A DNA stretch of 64,000 nt from CBDFKJ01 sp965248805 (GTDB lineage: Bacteria > Pseudomonadota > Alphaproteobacteria > UBA6615): NCBI GenBank assembly GCA_965248805.1, contig CBDFKJ010000009.1, positions 1,984,001-2,048,000 on the forward strand. Reading direction: 5' to 3'. Shown one piece after another: positions 33,570 to 42,174 of the stretch. The notes under the pieces were generated by a model, which saw only the letters and a list, made by a program, of their open reading frames with translations, did no database searches and was not told where the DNA came from. Every line of letters starts with the position of its first letter. The stretch's first letter is position 1. The position numbers were made by a program, and so were the translations under genes.

Positions 33570-34546
33570 ATGCAGACTGACATGCACTTCTATGGGACGT
33601 ACGTCCTGGCTCGCGCGGCGGGGGTACCGGCGAACGACGCTCACACCATCGCTTACGCGGCACAGTTCGTAGACGATTCCACTAAACAAGACAGCATATG
33701 CCATCCAGACGGCGGGCTGCTCTATGGAATAGCATCCGCGCATCACGACAAGCAGTGTGTGATTAACAGCAGGGTCAAACCTGAAGAACAGCGCCGCGTC
33801 TGGGTGCCGTTTCATTTCATTCCAGGAGGCAGGGGCGAGACGCTCGAGGAGCGGCTGCTTTGCGTCAAGGACAGCGAAATCGCGCGGGAGATGATGGAGC
33901 ATCATGTCGAGGCGGCGCGCACGCGAAATTTCGGGATGGAGCTTCTTGGAATCGCCGCTCATGTCTACATGGACACGTTTTCTCACTATGGGTTTTCGGG
34001 GATCGGCTCTGAGTACAATGCAGTGGACGGAGACTCCTTTGAACTCATCGGGGTTAGCGATCCAGAAATGAAACGCTATGTGGAGAGCAAGCGGGCGACA
34101 TTTATCGAAAAATACAATCTACGGTCAATCGCCTCTTGGGGTATCGAGATGGCGACCGGCGCTTTGGGACATGGAGGCGTCGCCACATACCCCGACAGGC
34201 CATTCCTGCATTGGCGCGTCGCCTTCGTGAAGGACCGGCCCGGCAATGGGGGCGTATCCGACCGTGATAACCCGAGGACCTATCTTGAGGGCTGCGAGAA
34301 GATGCATGGATACTTCTCACGATTCGCGCAGCAGCATTATGCGAACTCGGAGCCCCTACCATTTGATGCGATCAGGGACCGAGTCGAAGAGATTATCCGA
34401 TCTGAAGGAAAGAAAGACGACCGCATCGAACTGTGGCGGTCTGCGATTCGCGAAAATTCAATCTATCGGTCAGAACCGGATGAGGCGAGGGTCTGAACCG
34501 CTCCGGGTTTGGCGGAGGCTCCAACTCTTGAGAAAGTGGAGCCATT

Positions 34547-34873
34547 ATGAGCAAGACAAGGAACAGGTTTTCTTCTGAGGTTCGCGCCCGTGCGGTGCGG
34601 ATGGTTGTGGATCACGAGGGCGAACACGCCTCGCGTTGGGCGGCTGTTTCCTCGATAGCTGGGAAGATCGGCTGCACGGCGCAGACACTCAATGAGTGGG
34701 TGAAGAGGTTCGAGCGCGATAGCGGCGTGCGCGCCGGCGTCCCCAGCGAGGTCGCCGAGCGGCTGAAAGCCCTGGAGCGGGAGAACCGCGACCTCCGGCA
34801 GGTCAACGAGATCCTGCGCAAGGCGAGCGCCTATTTTGCCCAGGCGGAGCTCGACCGCCGGTTCAAGCCATGA
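34547..34873 (+). CDS. IS3 OrfA (copy 2)
   Basis: 108 residues, identical to the OrfA at 17610-17936: HTH followed by leucine-zipper helix. Intact. Confidence 0.92.
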   Translation: MSKTRNRFSSEVRARAVRMVVDHEGEHASRWAAVSSIAGKIGCTAQTLNEWVKRFERDSGVRAGVPSEVAERLKALERENRDLRQVNEILRKASAYFAQAELDRRFKP

Positions 34874-35775
34874 TCGCGTTCATCGGCGATCACCGCGAGG
34901 CGCACGGGGTCGAGCCGATCTGCAAGGTGCTGCCGATCGCCCCGTCGACCTACTACGACCATGTGGCCAGGCGGCGCGATCCGGCCAGGCTGTCGGCACG
35001 GGCGAAACGGGATATGGCTCTCAAGGTCGAGGTCCGACGCGTCTTCAAAGAGAACTTCCGTGTCTACGGCGTTCGCAAGGTGTGGCGACAATTGCAGCGG
35101 GAAGGCTTCGATGTCGCTCGCTGCACTGTTGAGCGGCTGATGCGGGAGATGGGCTTGCAAGGGGTGATCCGCGGCAAGCCGATCCGCACGACAGTCAGCG
35201 ACCAGGCCGCGCCTTGCCCGCTCGACAAGGTCAATCGCCAGTTCCACGCTCCGGCACCGAACAGGCTGTGGGTCTCGGACTTTACCTACGTGGCCACTTG
35301 GGCTGGCTTCGTCTATGTCGCCTTTGTCATCGACGCCTATGCCCGCCGCATCGTCGGCTGGCGGGTGAGCCGGACAGCCCATGCCGGCTTTGTTCTCGAT
35401 GCCCTGGAACAAGCGCTTCATGCGCGGCGACCCGTCCATCGCGGTGGGCTGATCCATCACAGCGATAGAGGGAGCCAATATGTCTCGATCAAATATACCG
35501 AGCACCTGGCGGAAGCGGGCATCGAACCCTCGGTGGGCAGCGTCGGCGACTCTTATGACAATGCTCTGGCCGAGACCATCAATGGTCTTTACAAAGCCGA
35601 GGTCATTCACCGGCGCGGGCCGTGGCGCTCATTCGAGGCCGTCGAGCTCGCTACTCTGGAATGGGTGGATTGGTTCAACAACCGGCGGCTCCTGGAGCCC
35701 ATCGGAAACATCCCGCCGGCCGAAGCCGAGGAACGCCACTACGCCATGCTGAAGCAGTCAGACATGGCGGCGTGA
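34870..35775 (+). CDS. IS3 OrfB transposase (copy 2)
   Basis: 301 residues, identical to the OrfB at 17933-18838, with all DDE residues. Start overlaps the OrfA stop by 4 bases. Confidence 0.93.
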   Translation: MIAFIGDHREAHGVEPICKVLPIAPSTYYDHVARRRDPARLSARAKRDMALKVEVRRVFKENFRVYGVRKVWRQLQREGFDVARCTVERLMREMGLQGVIRGKPIRTTVSDQAAPCPLDKVNRQFHAPAPNRLWVSDFTYVATWAGFVYVAFVIDAYARRIVGWRVSRTAHAGFVLDALEQALHARRPVHRGGLIHHSDRGSQYVSIKYTEHLAEAGIEPSVGSVGDSYDNALAETINGLYKAEVIHRRGPWRSFEAVELATLEWVDWFNNRRLLEPIGNIPPAEAEERHYAMLKQSDMAA

Positions 35776-36168
35776 CTCAAACAAAATGGCCTCCGCCAAA
35801 CCCGGAGCGGTTCAGTCGGCTATGACTGGAACGAGTGGGAAGGCGAGAAGCAACGCTTCCATAGGCTCGCTTCCTCGATTGCCGGCATCGACTCGCACGC
35901 CTACCGGTTCCACCAAGCGGCCGCTTTGCATCGCTACTACGTTCTGAAAGAACTGCTGCCGGCCCACGGGGTCGCCGTGTATTGATTGTGGCGTTTCAAA
36001 GGACCGGTCCGGCGAGTGCGCGCAGGTGGCGGGTATGCAAGATAGGCAATTACACACTGACCTTGTGCAGGAGACTAATTGACCCCGCATTTCCCAGACC
36101 GCTAGGCGTGGCGGGAGCCGCCCTGTCGCTTAACTGGTAAATCGGACTGGAATTTTGCGGTATGAAGG

Positions 36169-36333
36169 ATGAAGGGCGCCAATGCCTATGCGGCGGCCCA
36201 CGACGTTCTCGCCGATCTCATGCTGGCCGGCCGGGCGCTGAGGCATCTGCCACCGGAGCGTCTTTCACACAGTGTTGCGCGCGGGCACCAAGTGACCTAC
36301 ATGCCACATATCGTGTCGTGTACGCCGCCATGA
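36169..36333 (+). CDS. Small phage protein, helical
   Basis: 54 residues from ATG 36169: MKGANAYAAAHDVLADLMLA, then GRALRHLPPERL. Regular helix-like composition; the stop overlaps ATG 36330 of another short frame (34 residues, to 36434). Unknown family. Confidence 0.4.
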   Translation: MKGANAYAAAHDVLADLMLAGRALRHLPPERLSHSVARGHQVTYMPHIVSCTPP

Positions 36334-36375
36334 CACAAACCGTTGTGCCCGCCGTGCGGGTGCGCTGCGAGGCAC

Positions 36376-36858
36376 ATGACCAGGCGCAAGCGCTTCAAGG
36401 TCCGGCAACCGAGAATCCCGGCGCGGGTTCGTAAGACGATCAGCGGACGAGTCGGCCCCACGCCCGAGCAGAAGGCGCGGCGGATCGCGCTCGTCGGCAA
36501 TGACCAAGATCCACTGGCCAGCTATCCGCTCGGGGTGTTGCTGGCGCGCGATCTGATCACCCAGCAGCAGCACGACGCCGGCCGCCGGTATGCATGGCTG
36601 CGCGGTGTGTCGCTTGGCAATCCGCTGACTCGCAACGAACCTGGGCACGCGAGCCCACTAAGTGACGATGAACAGGCGGACATCGAACGGGAATGGCGCG
36701 GCGCTGCTCACGTCCTGCGCCAAGCCTGTCGCAAGACGATCGTCGATACGGTCTGCGTCTATGAGCGACCCGCGCCAAACTTCAAGGTGGCTCGGCTTCG
36801 AGAGGGGCTCGACGCTCTGGCCAAATCCTTCTTGACGGGCCGGCGGATCACGTTGTAG
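36376..36858 (+). CDS. Late-region phage protein, unknown function
   Basis: 160 residues from ATG 36376. Basic N terminus (MTRRKRFKVRQPRIPARVRK), a central LGVLLARDLITQQQHDAGRR, YAWLRG and a C-terminal domain (EREWRGAAHVLRQA ... TVCVYERPAPNFKVARLREG). The last ~60 residues are repeated as a separate protein at 38833-39033. The type occurs just before the packaging genes in related phages. Confidence 0.6.
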   Translation: MTRRKRFKVRQPRIPARVRKTISGRVGPTPEQKARRIALVGNDQDPLASYPLGVLLARDLITQQQHDAGRRYAWLRGVSLGNPLTRNEPGHASPLSDDEQADIEREWRGAAHVLRQACRKTIVDTVCVYERPAPNFKVARLREGLDALAKSFLTGRRITL

Positions 36859-37137
36859 ACGGATTCTTGAGGCGCCATACTTGCGCCCAAAACTTAGCCC
36901 CGCCCGGCCTCCCGCAACCACATCGCAGCACCCGCGCTGGACGATGCTCTGACGTAATGCGACATTGACGGCACCGCTCTCCAACGCGAAGAGGGACCGC
37001 TGATGTGCTGTCCTGCGCTCACATGCTCGCCATCCACCGCGCCTACGAACGGCCCAGGCGGGCTGTGCAAATGGCCGTTCTCGCCCGTGGCATGGTCGGA
37101 AAGCGGCTGATGTATCGCGATCTGGTTCAGTCGTAAG
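36859..37137. other. Gap before the methyltransferase gene
   Basis: Holds a 37-residue frame 37023-37136 (MLAIHRAYERPRRAVQMAVL, ...MVGKRLMYRDLVQS) ending one base before the methyltransferase start; upstream in another frame LTAPLSNAKRDR may be its lost front, suggesting a frameshifted small gene. Its first bases resemble those that follow the paralogue at 39033. Confidence 0.35.
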
Positions 37138-38085
37138 GTGGACAGCAAAGCTCTGCAGACGAGCGCCCTTGCAGGTAATCTGTCTGCGTCCGTCGCACGG
37201 CCCAAGAGCGAAGTAAGATCGTGGCAACGCTATCTTCGCATTGACGATCTGGACCGTTCGCCTTTTGAAACCGTCGAACGATCACTGCTGCTGTGCGGGG
37301 ACGCCCGAGCAGGACTGAGCCTTCTCCCCGATGAGTCAGTTCAGACCGTAGTCACATCGCCGCCTTATTGGTCGCTGCGGGATTACGAGATTGAGGATCA
37401 GATCGGCCGCGACGACAACCTCGACGCATATCTATCCGCCATCGTGGCGGTATTCGAGCAGATCGGGCGGGTGCTGCGGGACGACGGGACGGTATGGCTG
37501 AACGTCGGCGACTCATACACCTCCGGGAACCGACGGTATCGCGCCCCGGATCGCAAGAACCGTGCCCGCGCGATGCAGGTCCGCCCGCTTACTCCGGAGG
37601 GCTTGAAACCGAAAGACCTGATAGGGGTTCCGTGGCGATTGGCGTTCGCGCTTCAAGAATCGGGGTGGTGGCTGCGAAGCGAAGTGATCTGGCACAAGCC
37701 AAACGCGCACCCGGAATCGGTCAAGGATCGTCCGACCAAAGCCCACGAGACCCTGTTCCTTCTGTCGAAACGGAAGGACTACTACTACGACAAGGAAGCC
37801 GTAAAAGGACCGCGCAACCGGCGCCTCAGAACTGTCTGGGAAATACCAACGGAACCGGTCAAGAGAACGAACGGTGGCGCCGACGATCATCCGGCTATGA
37901 TGCCGATGTCATTGGCGCAGCGCTGCGTGTCGATTACCAGCAAGCGTGATAGTGTGGTGCTAGATCCCTACGCCGGGGCGGGTACGACGCTACTCGCCGC
38001 CCGTGATTTGGAGCGCCAGTGGGTTGGTGTTGAGATCAAGCCGGCATTTGTCGATCTGATCGAACGGCGAATGCGCGGGCAGTGA
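37138..38085 (+). CDS. Type II DNA methyltransferase (beta-class, N4-C or N6-A)
   Basis: 315 residues from GTG 37138. Catalytic motif IV TSPPYWSLRDY comes first and the AdoMet motif I (DPYAGAGTTLLAA) last, the beta-class order. SPPYW is usual for N4-cytosine enzymes, though N6-adenine cannot be excluded. IWHKPNAHPESVKDRPTKAHE is the conserved central region. Overlaps the companion gene by 4 bases, as in a restriction-modification pair. Confidence 0.9.
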   Translation: MDSKALQTSALAGNLSASVARPKSEVRSWQRYLRIDDLDRSPFETVERSLLLCGDARAGLSLLPDESVQTVVTSPPYWSLRDYEIEDQIGRDDNLDAYLSAIVAVFEQIGRVLRDDGTVWLNVGDSYTSGNRRYRAPDRKNRARAMQVRPLTPEGLKPKDLIGVPWRLAFALQESGWWLRSEVIWHKPNAHPESVKDRPTKAHETLFLLSKRKDYYYDKEAVKGPRNRRLRTVWEIPTEPVKRTNGGADDHPAMMPMSLAQRCVSITSKRDSVVLDPYAGAGTTLLAARDLERQWVGVEIKPAFVDLIERRMRGQ

Positions 38086-38836
38086 CCCTCGACGAACTCA
38101 AGGCGAGGCTCGATACATTCTCGCCAGTCAGAATCGCGTTTGTCGCTCGGATGATGGAATCACTGGCCAATCCGCCCGACGCAAACATACGAGCACCGGG
38201 CACATGGCTTACCAGTGCACCAGATTGGATAGAATACTTCGGATTGGCGCTGTCGGTGCATCACAGCGCTACCAGCGAACCCCTTGGGCTGACCGCGTTC
38301 GAGGCCGTATTCAGGAACGCCTGCGAACACCTCGAATGGCCGATAGATCCTCCCGGATCAAGGGGACCCGTAGGTTCGTTGATTTAACCGTACAGCCGGA
38401 TACGGGACCGGAGAGACGCCTCTCTCTGAAATCGACGGCGGCACGCAAGCTGTCGAAGACGGCACTGCACATCTCGAAGCTTACCGAAGCCGCTTGGGTA
38501 CAGGACGCACGCACGGCTAGAGACCGTCGAAGCTGGACGCAGGATCTGTTTCGGCAATACCAGTCAGCAGTCACCCACATAGTCATGCTTAGGGCGTTTC
38601 GTGAGCGGCAAGAAGTGCCGAGCCTCTATCAGCTAGTCGAGATTCCGGCCAGCATCTTTAATTCTATCCAAAGCGCCCCTCTGGACGTTTTCACGCGGGA
38701 TGCACCGCTAATTGAGTGCCAGATCGGAGGTAACACAGTCGCGGTCGTTGCCATCGACAGGTCTGACGCAAAGATAACCGTCAGGCGGGTTCAGCTTTCC
38801 GCTTGCACCGTCCACGCCGAATGGAGCCGATCATGA
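38082..38836 (+). pseudogene. Companion restriction endonuclease-like gene, frameshifted
   Basis: Starts GTG/ATGA-coupled to the methyltransferase. The first frame (to 38387) encodes TFSPVRIAFVARMMESL and ACEHLEWPID; from about 38350 the natural continuation is in another frame (DRSSRIKGTRRFVDLTVQ, RRLSLKSTAARKLSKT ... VHAEWSRS) to 38836. RFVDLTVQ followed by LSLKS resembles a PD-(D/E)XK-like core. Role as endonuclease is inferred from the partner and this motif. If the frameshift is real only the methyltransferase works. Confidence 0.6.
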
Positions 38837-39033
38837 CTGACAAGCCCCAGGCCGTCATCGAGGCGCGCTGGCGAGGGGCCGCGCATCTGCTCCGGGCCGC
38901 GCGGTGCAAGTCAATCGTCGACACGGTCTGCGTATATGAGCGGATGCCGCCGAGCTACCGCCTGCCGCGGTTGAAGGACGGTCTGGAAGTGCTCGAACAG
39001 TTCTTCTTGACAGGCCGCGGCGGTGTGGAGTAG
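38833..39033 (+). CDS. Small phage protein, paralogue of the 36376 C terminus
   Basis: 66 residues from ATG 38833. EARWRGAAHLLRAARCKSIV, DTVCVYERMPPSYRLPRLKD and FFLTGRG match the end of the protein at 36376-36858 at more than half the positions. The two copies bracket the restriction-modification genes. Confidence 0.6.
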   Translation: MTDKPQAVIEARWRGAAHLLRAARCKSIVDTVCVYERMPPSYRLPRLKDGLEVLEQFFLTGRGGVE

Positions 39034-39083
39034 ATCGCTTCCTGACGCGCTAGAAGTAGTGACCAGACGCAGCCCGCCCGGCT

Positions 39084-39106
39084 CCCCCGCCGCGGCGGGT
39101 TTTTTT
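39084..39106 (+). terminator. Rho-independent terminator
   Basis: CCCGCCGCGGCGGG (39086-39099) folds back on itself and is followed by seven T. It closes the rightward segment ending with the small gene at 39033. Confidence 0.8.
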
Positions 39107-39130
39107 GTTCCCAACCAGGGGAGACGCGAC

Positions 39131-39430
39131 GTGAGCCGAGCCAAAGCCGTCAAGATCTTGGCTGGGTTCGCCGCAGGTGTGATCTGTTGCCAGGCGGCGA
39201 ACGCAGCCATCGAAGCTAATGCGGGCGGACAGACCGCGATCGGGGTCCACCTGGTCGAGCCGGGGCAGCTCGCGGAACGGTTCTTCCATCGTGCTGCTCG
39301 ACGCAACTGCGCCGTCTCACGACGAAAGGTGCCGGCATCCGATGACCCGAAAAATCTGCCCAAAAGCTGCCCGAAAAGAATATTTCGGGCAGTGCTGCAT
39401 TTGGAGACCTCCAACAACCGGGGGATTTGA
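39131..39430 (+). CDS. Exported protein, C terminus replaced by IS5
   Basis: GTG 39131. Signal peptide VSRAKAVKILAGFAAGVICC ending QAANA, then ~65 residues with no recognised domain (GQTAIGVHLVEPGQLAERFF). IS5 copy 3 begins at 39402, so the last 9 codons are IS sequence and the true C terminus is lost. No continuation is visible beyond the IS, pointing to a deletion. Confidence 0.45.
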   Translation: MSRAKAVKILAGFAAGVICCQAANAAIEANAGGQTAIGVHLVEPGQLAERFFHRAARRNCAVSRRKVPASDDPKNLPKSCPKRIFRAVLHLETSNNRGI

Positions 39431-40693
39431 CGAAGATTTTGGTGTGCTGTCCGACTTTCGCTGAGATCGGCGGTGTTGACGTCCGCAACCATCCGCCGTT
39501 TCGTTCTCGGCGGAGGGTTTTGGCGCTATTCAGGCGGACTCATACCATGGCGGCCCTGCGCTCATGGAAGATCAGACGCTGGAAATTGTAAGCCAGGTTG
39601 GCGAGGCCGATCTTGGCCTCCGCCCGCTTGAGCCCGATGGTACGGATGAAAAGGCCCATGCGATCCTTCTGCTGGGCGAAGACGTGCTCCACATGCGCAC
39701 GGACCGCTGACTTGCGGGCATTGGCCTGGGCGGTCGCCTTGGGCATGGCCCGGCCCGGCGGCTTCTTGCGGTGGATGTGGGAGACCCGACCCTTGCCGGC
39801 CAGCCACGCCTCGTTGGCCTTCGAGCGATAGGCGCTGTCAGCCCACACGCCGGCGGCCAGATTGTCGCCGGTGACGAGCTGACGCAACATCTTGCCGTCA
39901 TGGCGGGCGGCATCGGTCACAGCCGAGCTGCGGATGAAGCCGTAGGCCCGATCGATGACGACATGATTCTTGTAGCCGAACACCGGGATCGCGATGTCGG
40001 GCATGCGCCGTTGCGACCCGGCGGGGTTCTTGCGCCGCCCGGTCTTCACCGTCCACCGCGCATCCGTGTCCTTCTGCGCCGCCTTGGCTGGCTGATCGGG
40101 CCAGACCTCGGACGCGCTCTTGCCCGCCTTGATCGCCCGCTTCTCGTCATCGCTGTGGCGCTGCTTGGGCGCCGATACCAACGTCGCATCGACGATCTGC
40201 CCGCCCATCGCCAGATAGCCGCACCGGCGCAATTCGCCATCGAAGGCGGCAAACAGCTTATCCATCGCCCCGGCCCGGACCAGACGCTCGCGAAAGGTCC
40301 ATATGGTGTTGCGGTCCGGCGTCGGCGCTCCGAGATCGAAGCCTAGGAAGCGAAGCCAGCTCAAGCGATCGCGGATCAGAAACTCCATCCGCTCGTCACT
40401 CACCGTGTGCCGCGCGGCCAGGATCAGAACCTTGAGCATCGCCACCGCATCGTAGGCCGGGCGGCCACCTTTCGATCCGTCCGAATAGCCCAGCGCCGCC
40501 TCAAGCGGCGCGCGGAAAATCTTGAAGTCGACGACCTTTGCCAGCACCTCCAACGGATCACCCGTCGCCGAAAGCTTTCGAAGATGATCCGGTAAGCCGA
40601 ACAGACCAGCCTGCCTCATCAATACCTCCTCAAACCGAACCGCCGTAGAGAATCACAACGAGGCAAAATTCACGAGGTAAATGGAGGCGTCCA
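39402..40693 (-). mobile_element. IS5-family element, copy 3
   Basis: 1292 bases in the leftward orientation, same length and ends as copy 2. No clear target duplication can be seen (CAT on the left, TTT on the right), which together with the missing genes around it suggests a deletion beside the element after insertion. Confidence 0.88.
39540..40619 (-). CDS. IS5-family transposase (copy 3)
   Basis: 359 residues from ATG 40619, two residues different from copy 2 at 8785-9864. DDE residues complete. Confidence 0.92.
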   Translation of the reverse strand: MRQAGLFGLPDHLRKLSATGDPLEVLAKVVDFKIFRAPLEAALGYSDGSKGGRPAYDAVAMLKVLILAARHTVSDERMEFLIRDRLSWLRFLGFDLGAPTPDRNTIWTFRERLVRAGAMDKLFAAFDGELRRCGYLAMGGQIVDATLVSAPKQRHSDDEKRAIKAGKSASEVWPDQPAKAAQKDTDARWTVKTGRRKNPAGSQRRMPDIAIPVFGYKNHVVIDRAYGFIRSSAVTDAARHDGKMLRQLVTGDNLAAGVWADSAYRSKANEAWLAGKGRVSHIHRKKPPGRAMPKATAQANARKSAVRAHVEHVFAQQKDRMGLFIRTIGLKRAEAKIGLANLAYNFQRLIFHERRAAMV

Positions 40694-40833
40694 TTTTTGC
40701 CGTCAATTCCACTGCACCCCGGCCATGGCGGCTAGCGTGAGTGATCGGCTTTGGTCTCTTGAGGAATTGGTTGGGCCGGGCTTCAAATGAGGACACTACC
40801 CGGTGGTGTCGGACATTGACATCCAGATGCGGG

Positions 40834-41232
40834 CTATTTCCCGCGGCCAGAGACAAGAGCAAGAACGACACTGCCTATTGTCCCTAACCCAAGCATGCCA
40901 GCGGCCCATTCAGCCCCAATTGTTGCAATATAGATCGTGGCGCCTAGTGCAGCGATTGCGAATACAAAGGCAAGGATGCGCCCGCCGATTTGCTCGACGC
41001 CCTGAAACACGAGAGCGCGTTGCTCAAATTGCCGCCGGTGATCCGTCTCCGCCCGCCACTCATCAACGATGCTTTTAGCCGCGCCCAGCACAATGCGCTC
41101 AAATTCCTCAAGTGTTGCCGGAGACGGTAAGGGGCCCTGCCAAGAGGCCTCGACAGATACGAGCGATTGTCGACTGGTCGTCTGTGGAGATGGCGCTGGA
41201 GGCTGATTACGCGGCCTTCGTGGTTTGCTCAC
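40834..41232 (-). CDS. DUF2335 membrane protein
   Basis: 132 residues. Pro-rich N terminus, the motif PLPSPATLEEFERIVLGAAK, a helix, and two membrane segments (ILAFVFAIAALGATIYIATI and MLGLGTIGSVVLALVSG). DUF2335 proteins are small membrane proteins common on mobile elements. Its start lies inside the upstream gene (26-base overlap), so the two form an operon opposite to the phage late genes. Confidence 0.75.
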   Translation of the reverse strand: MSKPRRPRNQPPAPSPQTTSRQSLVSVEASWQGPLPSPATLEEFERIVLGAAKSIVDEWRAETDHRRQFEQRALVFQGVEQIGGRILAFVFAIAALGATIYIATIGAEWAAGMLGLGTIGSVVLALVSGRGK

Positions 41233-41479
41233 TCTTCTTGCGCCCGATCACGGTGTTCATATCCCGACCAATTCGCAGCCAATCGCCTCGCAATGCATGC
41301 ATCTCGCTTCGGTGCGGATACGAAACCGGTGTGGCGGGCCGCGCAAAAGAGGTGAGTTCGGCAACGCCGACAATGAGTGAGCGCACGAACGGCGTAGGAC
41401 TTACCCAGACGTGCGCCGGCAGGCCCTGTTTGCGCCGCCGCTGTGCCCTATCCTGCAGAATGTGCCGAAACACGCTCAT
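41207..41479 (-). CDS. Partner gene of the DUF2335 protein
   Basis: 90 residues from ATG 41479: MSVFRHILQDRAQRRRKQGL, a mid-section and LRGDWLRIGRDMNTVIGRKK, basic C terminus. No family recognised. The final SEQTTKAA overlaps the DUF2335 start. The ATG lies on the junction with the truncated tail gene. Confidence 0.55.
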   Translation of the reverse strand: MSVFRHILQDRAQRRRKQGLPAHVWVSPTPFVRSLIVGVAELTSFARPATPVSYPHRSEMHALRGDWLRIGRDMNTVIGRKKSEQTTKAA

Positions 41480-41771
41480 GCCCACTCCGGTGCCGGAGAT
41501 CGCCGTGACGCTCGACAACGTCAGCCGCGAAATCGTCCGTCATCTCGATGCCGCGGCCACCAGCCTCGAGACTATCGAAGTGACCTACCGGCCCTATCTC
41601 TCGACCGATCTGGAGGGCCCGCAGATGGACCCGCCCATTACGTTGACCCTCACCGAGGTCGAGGTCGACGTGTTCCGCGCCACCGGCCGAGCACGCATGC
41701 TCGATATTGGCAACAAGGCGTTCCCGGCCGACCTCTACACCGCCAGTCGGTTCCCGGGGCTCACGCGCTAG
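41478..41771 (+). pseudogene. Phage tail DUF1833 gene, N-terminal half missing
   Basis: 97 codons matching the second half of DUF1833 tail proteins (VTLDNVSREIVRHLDAAATS, ... ASRFPGL at the end). DUF1833 proteins are normally about 150-170 residues; the start of the fold is absent and the sequence upstream belongs to the oppositely oriented DUF2335 pair. This marks the end of a deletion that removed the structural genes. Confidence 0.7.
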
Positions 41772-42174
41772 ATGCACTGGGCCGAACACCTGATCGGCCG
41801 CCCGTGGGAAGCAGGCGGGCGCGGACCGGATGCGTTCGACTGCTGGGGCCTGGTGCACTGGTGCTGGCGCGAGCGCTTCGCCATCGAGGTGCCCGAGATC
41901 CCGGTCGACGCCGCGAACCTTCGCGCCGTGCTCGCAGGCTTCCGCGATCACCCCGAGCGCCGGCGCTGGCAACTCGTGGATAGACCCTGTGAAGGCGATG
42001 CGATGCTGATGCGCCAGTCCCGCCATCCGGTCCATGTGGGCCTGTGGCTCACGGTCGACGGCGGCGGCGTGCTATGCCGCATGGGACATCGGTGTGGTGT
42101 TCCAGGGCCCGGCCGATCTCACGGCCCACGGCTGGCGCATCGAGGGCACTTACCGGTTTGTGGGAGACGCTTGA
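41772..42174 (+). pseudogene. NlpC/P60-type tail peptidase, frameshifted
   Basis: Begins WAEHLIGRPWEAGGRGPDAF, DCWGLVHW with the catalytic Cys, and GDAMLMRQSRHPVHVGLWL with the His. Near 42072 two bases appear missing; the rest (AAWDIGVVFQGPADLTAHGW ... FVGDA) is found in another frame and ends at TGA 42172-42174, overlapping the next ATG. Cuts peptidoglycan during phage entry. Confidence 0.75.

Larger units (their letters stand above)
34494..35814 (+). mobile_element. IS3-family element, copy 2
   Basis: 1321 bases with the same ends and gene content as copy 1 (17557-18877), same orientation, 3-base duplication GTC (34491-34493, 35815-35817). Two identical direct copies 16.9 kb apart could delete the whole replication module by recombination. 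Confidence 0.93.
33570..35985 (+). pseudogene. DUF6765-family cargo gene split by IS3
   Basis: First piece 33570-34493 encodes 308 residues with MHFYGTYVLARAAGVPANDA, VPFHFIPGG and IAAHVYMDTFSHYGFSG, the hallmarks of DUF6765. The present stop TGA is the first three bases of the IS. Removing IS3 and one GTC copy continues the frame (RV-GYDWNEWEGEKQRFHRL ... AHGVAVY) to TGA 35983-35985, giving about 363 residues. The repeated His/Asp motifs recall zinc-dependent phospholipase C-like all-helical enzymes, but no activity is known. A lysogen cargo gene, lower in G+C than neighbours. Confidence 0.8.
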
